DNA of 64,000 nucleotides, from assembly GCA_001600635.1 (NCBI GenBank), contig BCKL01000009.1, forward strand, positions 310,001 through 374,000, given 5' to 3'. The notes beneath the pieces are model-generated. The model was not told where the DNA came from. It saw only the letters and a program-made list of their open reading frames with translations, and did no database searches. The stretch is from Leucosporidium creatinivorum. Taxonomy: Eukaryota > Basidiomycota > Microbotryomycetes > Leucosporidiales > Leucosporidiaceae. This document shows, one piece after another, positions 20,743 through 30,771 of this stretch (position 1 is the stretch's first letter; each line of letters begins with the position of its first letter). Position numbers and translations under genes: made by a program.

Positions 20743-22639
20743 ATGGCCGCCTTCGCTACCCTTAACGTCGTAAGTTTCGCGTTTTCTACACCCTTGCAGC
20801 GCTCTGCTTCCCTTTAGCACCGCCGACGAGGAGCACGAGCGCTCAGCTTGAAAAGCGAGATTGTTCGTCGAGAAAGAGGCAGCGGCTCGAGGGGAGGACG
20901 AGAGGGTGTGCAGAGGGATAGGGCGCATCTTCAGAACGATGTACCGAAGTACTCCGACGCAGATGGCTCGTACGGCGCTGCAGAAGCGCCCAACGCCGCT
21001 CCAGCGAGACATTCTACGGCGCTCGAACAACATCAAGCTGACGAGCATCTTGCTTCCACCTTCCCCTTCTCCTTCCTCTACCGTACTACAGGCCGCCAAC
21101 AACGCTCGCTCCCGCGTTGCCCTCGTTGCCGCCAAGGCCGAGGGACTTGAGCTCGACGTCAAGACCCACACCTTCCCTACCGATGCCGCTTACAGGCAGA
21201 AGTTCCCCCTTGGACTCGTCCCCACCCTCGAGAAGGATGACTTCAAGCTCTCCGAGTCGGTTGCCGTCGCCACCGTAAGTTCTACCGGCCTACAGCTCGG
21301 AACTCGGCGCAACCGCTGACTTTCTTTCGCTGTCGCTTCCCGGGCAAATAGTACATCGCTTCGTACAACAACAAGGCTGGCCTCGTTGGAGCTACCAAGG
21401 AGGATGCCGCCGCCGTCCAGCAGTGGATGAACTGGGCCAACTCTTCGCTCCTCCTCGGCCTCGCTGGATGGTTCCGCCCTCTCATCGGCGCCGCTCCCTA
21501 CAACAAGACCCAGGTCGAGACCGCCAAGACCTCCCTCCTTGCCCAGACCACCTTCCTTGAGGAGGCCCTTGCCACCAAGACCTTCCTCGTCGGTGACCGC
21601 TTCTCCCTCGCCGATGTCTTCGTCGCCTCGGCCCTCACTCGTGGATTCGAGCTCGTATGTTTCCTCTCGCCTGAGCTGCTCCTACGCTCCAGCGCTAACG
21701 CTTCTTCACCTACAGGTCCTCGACGCCGAGTTCCGTGCCGCCCACGTCAACATTGTCCGCTACTTCAACACCGTGATCCACCAGGAGGCCTACTTCGCCG
21801 TCATCGGCTCCGAGCCCACTCTCACCGAGAAGGCCATCCAGTACACTCCCCCTAAGAAGGAGGCCAAGCCCGCCGCCGCCCCCAAGGCTGCCCCCGCCCC
21901 CAAGGCCGCCGCTGAGGAGGAGGAGCCCGTCGCCGAGGCCCCCAGGGCCAAGCACCCTTGCGAGGCTCTCGGACCCGCCAAGTCCTTCCCCCTGGACGAG
22001 TTCAAGAGGCAGTACTCCAACAACGAGACTGATGTGAGCAGTCCTCCGGCGATTGCACTCCGAGGAGCTCGAGAGCTGACCCTCCTCCGCTACCACAGGT
22101 CGCCCTCAAGTGGCTCGATGCCAACTTTGACGCCCAGGAGTACTCCCTCTGGAAGGCCGAGTACAAGTACCCCGATGAGCTCACCCAGGGTATGTCCTCT
22201 TCCCGCGCTCGTTCAACTTGGGCGCTCCCCCTGACCCTCGCCCTTCTCGTCGCCGAACAGTCTTCATGTCCTCGAACCTCGTCACCGGCTTCCACTCGCG
22301 TCTCGAGGGCTCGAGGAAGTACGTCTTCGGATCCACTGGAGTCTACGGCGAGAACAACAACTCCAAGATTGTCGGAGTCTACATGATCCGCGGTTCCGGT
22401 GAGTCTCGGCGCTTCCTCTTCTTCTCGCTCTGGCTTCTCCTTTCCCCTCGAGCCTCTCGCTGACCTTCCTCTCCGCCACAACAGACTGGGAGAGTGTCTT
22501 CAACGTCGCCCCCGACTACGAGTCGTACTCGTTCACTCCCCTCGACTTCAAGGCCGACCGCGAGTTCGTCGAGGGCTGCTGGGCCTGGACCAACGAGGTC
22601 GACGGCCTCAAGTACGCCGACGGAAAGGTCATGAAGTAA
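20743..22639 (+). CDS. CAM1: Elongation factor 1B gamma, paralogue 2
   Basis: Second eEF1B-gamma, 404 residues, exons 20743-20769, 21092-21274, 21352-21654, 21716-22033, 22099-22189, 22261-22398, 22485-22639. The GST-like N-terminal domain (AANNARSRVALVAAKAEGLE, VGDRFSLADVFVASALTRGF) differs clearly from paralogue 1. From EEEEPVAEAPRAKHPCEALG to the stop both proteins are the same, and the last ~110 coding bases differ by only one synonymous change (GAT/GAC). The near-identity continues a few bases into the 3' UTR. Introns in the C-terminal half sit at the same positions but have diverged in sequence. Intron 1 is 322 nt, long for this genome. There is no counterpart of the 4-nt exon; here TACATC follows a single intron. 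Confidence 0.95.
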
Positions 22640-22947
22640 AGCGCTACCACCGTGCGCTCGATGACCTTGATAGTCGCTAGATTGAGAATGAAGGCTCTCT
22701 GTCTTTTGCCTAAGCTGGCTCGCTTCGGCGTTGGCGAAGGGAGTGCGTATGAGAGGCGAAGAGTCCTCACAAGCTCAAGCGATGGTGTCCGTTTCGTTTA
22801 AAGCGCGTCTGTAGGGAACCAGCGCACTTGAACATCCCTCAGCATCGCTCAGACCCTCCCTCTTGAGCGCCGCTCGACCCCCGTCTCTCTTCCTCCCGCC
22901 TCATCTTTGCTTCGTCTCGCTCTCGCCCTCTTCGCCTCGTTCACAAC
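22640..22947. other. Intergenic, promoter of the MYND gene
   Basis: 308 bp between two plus-strand genes. The last ~90 nt are CT-rich. Nothing else recognised. Confidence 0.4.
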
Positions 22948-24332
22948 ATGTCGACCGCTCCTCGCTCAGCTACAGTCCCAGCAGGCATCCGCACCTTCCT
23001 GCTTCCCTCCCTCCCCTCGGAGCAAGGTCGCCATTTCGCTCTCGTCACCCGCACCAAGGATTGGAGGCTTCTGCTCGTTCGCGCGGACTTGACGGAGCAG
23101 GAGATGGGAGATGGGAGGGTGCAGGAGGGTCAGCTGATGGGTCCTGTTAGTGCTGCTTGGGTGAGTCCGAGAGCGAGCTGATGAGAGGCGACACCGCGGG
23201 GTGGGGAAGAGGGAAGAAGCTGATCATTGCTCGCCCATGTTACATAGGGAGCGTACCCCAAGGTCGAGGATGAGCTACTGCCCTGGAGCTTGGGCCTTCA
23301 AGACGAGCTGATTCTGGTCAGTTTGCGCCGCCTCTTACTCCTGGTGGCCGAGATCTCACTTCTTGCGGCGCGACAGCTCGAGAAGAAGGACCTTGAAGGC
23401 ATCAGCGCCCCTCACAAGGTTGCCCTAGTTCTCGAGGAAGTCTTGTTCGAGTAAGCTGATCGCCTTCAGAGCTCCCACTCGGCGAAGCTAACGCCGAGCG
23501 CCAGCACGGGGGAGAGCAGCTTGTACCCACTCATGGACGGCTTTGACGATGCGACTCCCGACGACTTGCCGAAAGAGTAAGCAGCCTTTGGTGATGCTGT
23601 GTGCTGACATACGGGGGGGCAGAGCTGACCCGTCGGCGTTTCTTCGATAGCTTCCTTCGCGACGACGCCGAGCCCGAGCCCGCGTCCAGCTCATCAGGAT
23701 CGTTCGGGGCACTGAAGCAAGGATGGCAGGCGCTGGTGGGGAGCTCCGACACTCCTATCATCATCAACCCCGACGACCAGGACGAGTCAGACGACACGGG
23801 CAGCAAGGACGAAGATCTCCGCTTTCCTCCCTACTTCCAGCTCGACTTCGACCAGGCTCGCATCGCGAGGGAGTGCGCCTACTGCCACAAGCTAGAGGTC
23901 AACCTGGACGCCGAGGCTGAGCGTTTCAAGGCGTGCGGGAAGTGCAAGACAGTCACGTACTGCTCGACCGAGGTGCGTGCTTCTCAGAGAGCTGCGCTGG
24001 CTCTGAAGCAGAGCTAGTATACTAGAGAGCGCACTGCACCAGCTTCATTATCTCTCGATCGACGCTGACCGGCATTGTCTGCTCGCCCACAGTGTCAAGC
24101 CGCTGAGTGGCATGCCGATCCTCAATTCGTTCACTCCGGCGAGTGCGCCCTCTTCAAGCGAGGAGAGAAGGAGGAAGCCTACATCAATCGCTTCGAGTAC
24201 CATCGTCGACTCGCCAACGAAGCTCGCCTTCGCTCGGAAGGCTGCACCATCACCGAGATCCAGTACGACGACCCCGAACGCACGATCGTCTTCAAGACTC
24301 CCCGAGGCGCCTTGAGGGCATTCATCGACTGA
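22948..24332 (+). CDS. MYND-type zinc-finger protein
   Basis: Six exons (22948-23160, 23248-23316, 23377-23450, 23505-23576, 23651-23972, 24093-24332) give 329 residues. The N-terminal half (GIRTFLLPSLPSEQGRHFAL, then WSLGLQDELILLEKKDLEGI) has no family I recognise. A Ser/Asp-rich linker (INPDDQDESDDTGSKDED) follows. Near residue 240 the MYND finger begins: CAYCHKLEVN, then CGKCKTVTYCSTECQAAEWH and a final HSGEC, with all expected Cys/His ligands in C-X2-C ... C-X2-C-X4-YC-X3-C ... H ... C order. It is split by an intron after CST-E. The C-terminus (RLRSEGCTITEIQYDD) is short and not a SET domain, so this is not a SMYD methyltransferase. MYND fingers bind proline-rich partners; the function is otherwise unknown. 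Confidence 0.85.
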
Positions 24333-24507
24333 AGAGAGTGGAAGGCACTAGCAAAAAGTGTTCAGTCGGATCCGATAGCAGTGCTAATCGAGCAGAAGCT
24401 GAAGCCGAACAAAGCGGAGACGCAAGGCGACGCTCGCAGACGAGAGTTTCCTCCTGGCGACGTAGTGATGGAACATCCAGATCGCTTCTCTGACATTGAG
24501 GTCTACT

Positions 24508-27500
24508 CTAGTCCCTGCTCCCTGGCGTGCTAGCTCCCGTCTGAGGGGTCTCGGCGCCAGTCTGCGGCGTCGCTGCGCCCGAGGCCAATCCTCCCTCTTG
24601 ACCCTCGATCTGCTTCTGCCACAGCTCTGCGGAGGAAGCTACAGTCAGCACAAGCGTTCTCCGACTTCAAGAGCCACGAAACCCACCAGCGTAGACGCTG
24701 CCCTTTGCGAGCAGCTCGCTGTGAGATCCCGACTCGACAATCTCTCCCTCGTCAAGGCAATGGATGATGTCGCTGTCGACGATGGTAGAGAGACGGTGGG
24801 CGATGGCGAGGGTGGTACGGCCTTGAGACTGTGAGGCGAGAAGGTCAGCGGTCAAGTTTGATGTGCTCATCGCCGAGCAAACGTACCAGCTCCCGAAGGC
24901 GGGCTTGGATGGCTCGCTCGTTGGTCGTGTCGAGAGCCGATGTTGCTTCGTCCAGGAGGAGTACTGGGAGCGCGCGGGAAGGGTCAGCGTCCATCTCAAT
25001 CTTCTACTCAGCCATCTCGGCGGTCGAAACGCACCAGGCGGGTTCTTGAGGATGACTCGAGCGATGGCGACCCTCTGCTTCTCTCCTCCACTAAGCCTCT
25101 GACCACGCTCTCCGACTCGAGTCTCGTACTGATCAGGGAAGGTCATGATCTTGTCGTGGATCGCCGCCGACTTGGCCGCTTCGATGATGGCCTCTTCGGT
25201 GAGGTTGAGTCCTCCGTCGTGGGCGGCGGCGTAGGCGATGTTGAAGCGGACGGTCTTGTTGGCGGTTTGAGAGGTGATTGGTGAGAGGGAGAGGGTGGGA
25301 AATGAGGAATGAGACGAATCGACGAGAAGTCAGCGCCAGCGGGAAGAATGCGAAGCAGAACCATAATTACCTCGTTGAAGAGCACGGACTCTGCAGTAGA
25401 GAGTGAGCGTCAGCAGGCGCGGACGAGAAGCAGGCGAGTCGGGCTCACCTTGGGGTACAAGACCGATGGCTCGGCGAAGCGAAGTTTGGCTGGCATCGCG
25501 GATGTCGAGATTGTTGACCTTGATGCTTCCGTCGGTGACGTCGTAGAAGCGGTAGAGTAGTCGCATGATCTGAGAGACGAGCAGAGAACGTGAGCTCTTG
25601 GTACAGCGCCGAATTCGATAGAGCCGCGTCGACTTACCGTGCTCTTTCCTCCTCCACTCGGTCCGACGAGCGCCACTGACTGTCCGGGCTCGATGGAGAA
25701 GGAGATACCCTTTATGATGTCCTTCTTGCCGTCGTACGAGAACTTGACGTTGTCGAACTCGATCTTGGCGCCCTCAGCCACGACCAGCTCCTTCGAGTCG
25801 GGTCGATCGACAATGTCCTTCTCCTCGTTGAGCAGGTCGGCCAGTTGCTCGGTGTCGACGCTACGAATCGACGAGGATCAGAGATCAGCGCATGTTATGC
25901 GGCGAGGCGGAAGCGGACTAGAAGGCGAGTCCAGCCGGCGCTAGTCGTCCGCCGCCGAGAGGAGGGCGCGAAGACTGAACTCACAGGTTTGACATCAGCG
26001 TCTTGTAGAGCGAAGCGACCTGTGTCCAGCCAAGACAGCAGTCAGCTCCTTGTCGACTCGTCGCAGCGAGCCTGGCCTGCGCCGAGCCTCCCCAGTCGCG
26101 GGACGAGAGAAGGCAAGACGAACCTGATTGAGAGGTCCGTAGATCTGAGCAAGGTAGTTGACGAATGTGACGTAGTTGCCGACCTCCATGTTGCCGGCGA
26201 CGACTCGTTGAGCGAGTACGAAAGAGCAAGCGAGGAACCCGAACGACTAAAGCAGGCGATGGTCAGCTTGGTCTCAGCTGCAAGATGAGAGGGGCCGTAC
26301 CGAGATGGACGTCTGAATGAGTGAAAGCGAGTTCCAGGCCGAGTAGACCTTGAAGTAGCCTCGCTGGTAGGAGCGCATGGCGTTGCGTAGTCGCTGGGAC
26401 TCGAAGGCCTCGCTCGTCTGCAGAAGAAGACAGTCAGAGATTGCAGGTCAAAAGAGCATCGCCTCAGCAGCACTCACAAATACCTTGACCGTCTCGAAGT
26501 TGAAGAGGACGTCCTGCCGCGCCGAGAGCAGGCTGTCAGCTCGTCGCCTCCTCGTTCGGAGATCATCTTCACTCACCGTCTTGATCTGATGCATGAACTG
26601 ACTCTCATCTCGAAGCGAGCGGTAGAGCTTCGTCCTCGACTCGGCGAGGATGATGGAAGTCGTTACGCTGCGGTGGCGAATAGTTCGTCAGCTGGCCGGA
26701 GCTTCGGCGAGGCGACGGTCACGTCTGACGGTAGCTTGAAGAGAGCTGTCTGTTAGACGCACAAGATGACCGAGACGACCATCACAATAGAGACGATGAG
26801 GGCGCCGTAACGAACGCCGAGCACGACGGCCGCGACGGGCAGGTCGATGAGGACGGGGATGAACGTGAAGATGAGGCTGTGGGGCGAAGAGAGTAAGTAT
26901 GCGAGGCTTTGTTCGTAGTCTAGAGCCCGACTGACGTCTCGAAGAACTGCAGGGACGAAGTGAAGTCAGCCTCGGCGCCGACGTTCGAGGAGGGACGGAC
27001 TCACGTTGTTGATTGCGTCCGACCTGGACAAGATGCGAAGTAGCTCTCCGGTCTTCCGCCGAGTGTGGTAGCTGAGGCTGAGACTGTGAGCGATGCAGAG
27101 AGAGTCAGTTCAGTGCCAAGATCGCGAGTCGCCTCGCCCACGTACTTGAGCAGACAGTCGAAGGAGAGGCTGTTCATCTCGCGCTCCGAATACTGCAGGC
27201 ATGGTAGGTATTAGCGAACGGTTTTCAGGCTCGAGAGCGAAACGACAAACCTGCTCAATCGGCAGCCAGAGGTAGCCTGCGAGGGAGGACAGTAAGTTAC
27301 GAGCCTCGGTCGAAGATAAGCTCAATACTGACGATAAAGCATGCTGTTCGAGTCACGAGTGAAGGATGCGATCGAGTAAAGCACGATGCTGCGGTAAGGA
27401 GCTGTCGACAAAGGCGTCAGTCGGGGGCCGACCAAAGCCAAGCTTACCATCCCCTACTTACAGCGTCCTGCACTGAGATCGCTGATGATCCTTCCGAACA

Positions 27501-28656
27501 GAATCGGCACCCAGACGTTGACGAACCGCTTGAGGAGCATTAGTCCCACGCAGATGAGGGCGAGGATTTGTAGCGAGACGCTCTTGCTTGGCCAGAGGTA
27601 GGGGAAGAGGGTGCGAACGCGAGAGAAGAGGGTGAGGACGGAGAGGGACTTTGCGTCGGGAGGTCGGTTCGAAGGCGGTTGGGATGCGCGGAGGATTGAG
27701 CGTTTTTTGGTCGTGGGAGAGCCAGCTTCCGTGCCGTAAGTGGTCGCCGAGGGAGCGTTGCCGTTGCCATTGAGGAGTGAGGAGTCCTCGGTCGCAGCTG
27801 GTGCTGATCCAGGGTTGAGCGTGGACCAAGGGACGAAGTAGGACTTGTAGAGAAGTGGTGTTTGGGAGAGGATGAGGAAGACGGTGCAGAGAATGCGGAC
27901 CGAGACGATGGCGAGGTGGATGGCGGGCAGGGGAGTGGTCTTGCGCTGGTTGGCGGGGTCTGCAGAGAAGTAAGAAAGGTCAGTGTGGATAGGCGAGCGC
28001 TCAAATCGCCGAGATGCCGTACTCTGCTTGATGAGGAGAGCGAGAACGACGGCGATGGCGATGTCGAGTCCGCATCCGACCACGGCGATGACTCGGGGGT
28101 ACACCATTCCCCAGCTGGCTTCCTCCTTCTTCGACCGCTCTTCCCAGGTCATTGCGATGGCGCAGAGGGCGAACGAGGAGAGTCCGCCGAGCGAGTAGGC
28201 GATGATGTTCTGCCACAGCGGCTGGGAAGGCGTGAAGACGTTGGTGATGAGAGTGTAGATGACTGCAAAGAACATGAGAGGTGAGAGGTCAGTTTGAGCA
28301 GTGGAGATCCCCTCTCGCCATCGCCGAAACTCACTCTGAGCGAGGCCATCCCCGACGAAAGTAGCGCCGACGAGCCAGAAGAGCGAGAGCACCAGGCCTC
28401 GGCGTGTCTTCTTCACCTTGACCACTACAGGGTGTATCTCATCTTCTGCGGCCGCCGTAGGAACCGCATCGTAGAGCGGGCTCGAGCCATCGTCGACCCA
28501 GCCGCCTGCCTGAATGTGCGCGACGACGCCAGTGAAAGCTTTGGCGGTAAAGCGTAGGAGGAGGATGCCAAGGAGTGTAGCGGGTAGAGCCAGGCGCAGG
28601 GCGGCGAGCGTCGAAATCAGCTCGAGATCAGCCGGCTCTGTAGGAATTGAGGCCAT
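24508..28656 (-). CDS. hmt1: Half-size ABC transporter, HMT1/ABCB6 type
   Basis: Vacuolar or organellar half-transporter of the heavy-metal-tolerance/ABCB6 group, which moves phytochelatin- or glutathione-metal complexes. The ATG at 28656 starts MASIPTEPADLELIS. An extra N-terminal membrane domain of about five helices (for example LPATLLGILLLRFTAKAFTG, NIIAYSLGGLSSFALCAIAM) precedes the six-helix ABC core, as is usual for HMT1. The nucleotide-binding domain has Walker A GPSGGGKST, Q-loop LVPQ, signature LSGGEKQRVAIAR, Walker B VLLLDEATSALD and H-loop IAHRLSTI. The C-terminus (GAETPQTGASTPGSRD) is a short low-complexity tail. More than a dozen introns. All catalytic motifs are intact. Mitochondrial ATM1 is the main alternative, but the extra membrane domain argues for HMT1. 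Confidence 0.9.
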
Positions 28657-29208
28657 TGCTCGCTGTACGGAGGGAGAGTCGACTGGCGGGCCGTAGAGCG
28701 CTGTAGCCGTATAAAAGCTTCTGCTGCTGCTGAGACGAGTGAAGACGAGGAGAGGCAGGAGAGCAAGAGATGGATTCGCAAGCGCGCGCTGCTCTGCGGT
28801 ACCCAGGGTCGCAGCGAGGTCGCCTACAGCAGCTCACACGATTGGTTGACGCCGTGAATACCCCTCTCAGAGTACAGATTAGGTCCTGCTCGCTCTAAGC
28901 TGCCTGAAAACCAAGTTCGGCGCTCGCCCCCTTTTCTCGCGAGCTCTCCGAGCCGACAGTGTGCGCGGTTCGTTCGGCACTGGCTTCTGCGGGTGACGTC
29001 TTCAATCTACTGCACAGACTCGGACACAGACAAGCATCTCGCACAGGCCCTTCCGACCTCCCCCTTACCGAGCGCCGATGCCCCGAGCGCGAGGAAACGA
29101 GCGACGAAGCGTTGTCTGCCCTACAGCAGTGTGCGTGCGCCGAACAGCACCCTGGCGGAAACGAAAGACTCTCTCTTGCCTTCCTACCACTCACATCACT
29201 TGCAAGCC
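28657..29208. promoter_or_regulatory. Divergent region HMT1 / Zn2Cys6 gene
   Basis: 552 bp between divergent start codons. A TATAAAAG element lies on the plus strand at 28710-28717, about 490 nt before the plus-strand ATG. An open frame runs from 28993 into the 29209 gene but starts with GTG, so the ATG at 29209 is preferred. Confidence 0.4.
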
Positions 29209-29990
29209 ATGCCAGACAACCGCCACCGCCTGCCGCCCCTGCGATTTGCCCTCGGCGACTACCTCCCCCCGCCTCCTCCGCTCCCGCTCGCTCCAGCGAG
29301 GTTCTCCTATGTCGCTCCCTTCATTCAGCATACTGCGCCTCCCCTTTACGCCACCCCAGTCGGCTTCAACCCCGAGAGACGTCTCTCGCTGTGCTCGAAG
29401 CATGCTCACGCCCATCGCCGAGCTTCTATTGCTCCATACCCCTCTCCCATCTCGCCAGAGCAGTACCTCTCCTCTCTTCCTCACCAAAATCTCAACGCGT
29501 CCGTACTCGCTCGACGTCCCTCCCTCCCTTCCCTTCTCACCAAACCCTATGCTCGCCCTCGCGCCTCAACCGGCCCCTCCTTCACGGTCACCCCTTCCGG
29601 CAGCAAGATGTCCTGCCACTCTTGCCGCAAGTCGAAGAAAAGGTGTGATGAAGTGAGGCCATGTGAGAGGTGTGCCAAGCGGGGATGGGAGTGCACGATG
29701 GAGGGAGATGACAAGGGAAAGCGCAGCCGAAGCGGGACGTTCAGCTCGCAAGGTTCTGGTCGTCGGACGTCGTCGGAGACCTCGTCTACGGTGAGTGAAA
29801 AGCTCAGTTGACCGTTAGCGCTGTGCTGACCTCCCTTCATCGCCTTGCTGAACAGGACCACTCAAGCGCCGAGCACGCCTCTTCGCCGAGCTCGCCTCCT
29901 CGAACGGATGACCCCCCTCATCACTCCTTCGACGCCCTCTTGCAGTGTGCAACCGAAGAGCTGAACTTAAGGGATAGAGCTCGCCTATAG
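29209..29990 (+). CDS. Short Zn2Cys6 protein
   Basis: 238 residues in two exons (29209-29790, 29856-29990). The N-terminal ~135 residues are Pro/Ser/Arg-rich and disordered (LPPPPPLPLAPARF). The zinc cluster MSCHSCRKSKKRCDEVRPCE continues with RCAKRGWEC, spacing C-X2-C-X6-C-X5-C-X2-C-X6-C, complete. A Lys/Arg/Ser patch follows, then a Ser/Asp-rich C-terminus ending ELNLRDRARL. It lacks the large middle domain of ordinary fungal regulators, so it could be a short DNA-binding factor or a competitor of longer ones. The ATG at 29209 is the first ATG in frame; upstream frame begins only with GTG. Confidence 0.75.
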
Positions 29991-30489
29991 AATCAAGCCG
30001 TAGATGCTGTTGTACAACACCGTTCCCCATCATCCTCCCGCTGCTTGTCGCCGAGCGAAAGTTCGGCGCCAAGGTCGGCTGTAGACCAATGATCCTCGGG
30101 ATCACTTCAGCTTGAGCCTGTGTGAAAGAGCGAGCCTGATAGGGACTGTCCCGCCCGGCCGGCTCAGCAAATTGTGAAGGGACGGCGGCAGCTTAGGCCC
30201 CTTCTTCTGCGCTGGCGAAGCGAGGAAGCAGCGTCATGGCGGTGGGCGAGTAAGCTCTACACAAGCCGGAATCCGCGACATCATCATCGTCTGTGGCGTA
30301 GTGTCGAACCCAATGACTCGAGCAGAGGTTGAAAGCTCTCGGCGAGCGAGCGAGCGAGAGACGAACGACTCAGAAAGATGCTATAAAGAGCTGTCTGCGT
30401 TTCGTTGTGTATCTTAGTAGTGAAGCTCACGTCCCCGTCAACCCATGCCTATGCCCAATGCTTGTTCTTCAAGCGCCCACTCCCCACAT
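29991..30489. other. Intergenic, nothing coding recognised
   Basis: 499 bp between the Zn2Cys6 gene and the repeated THR4 tail. It contains a plus-strand CTATAAAG (30381-30388) with no recognised gene after it. Confidence 0.4.
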
Positions 30490-30771
30490 CTAAACCGAGA
30501 TCTTTCCCCCCTCGGGCGCCTGACCCTTCTTAACGAGCTCTCCAATTTCCCTCACCACGACCTCCTTGACGGCCTCGGCGGTGTCTAAACCGAGATCTTC
30601 CCCCCTCGGGCGCCTGACCCTTCTTAACGAGCTCTCCAATTTCCCTCACCACGACCTCCTTGACGGCCTCGGCGGTGTCTAAACCGAGATCTTTCCCCCC
30701 TCGGGCGCCTGACCCTTCTTAACGAGCTCTCCAACTTCCCTCACCACGACCTCCTTGACGGCCTCGGCGGT
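30490..30771. repeat. Three tandem copies of the THR4 3' end (94-95 bp each)
   Basis: Units begin CTAAACCGAGATCTT at 30490, 30585 and 30679 and run through GACGGCCTCGGCGGTG. The unit at 30679 is the authentic end of threonine synthase (stop codon plus about 30 codons). The other two lie downstream of the stop. The two downstream copies share CCAATTT where the coding copy reads CCAACTT, and the middle copy has one T fewer in a T-run, so the copies are nearly identical and recent. Confidence 0.9.

Noticed and set aside
28993-29208. Upstream extension of the short Zn2Cys6 protein
   Set aside because: The frame begins with GTG, not ATG; the first ATG is at 29209.
30381-30388. CTATAAAG on the plus strand
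   Set aside because: No gene recognised downstream on that strand before the converging THR4 gene.
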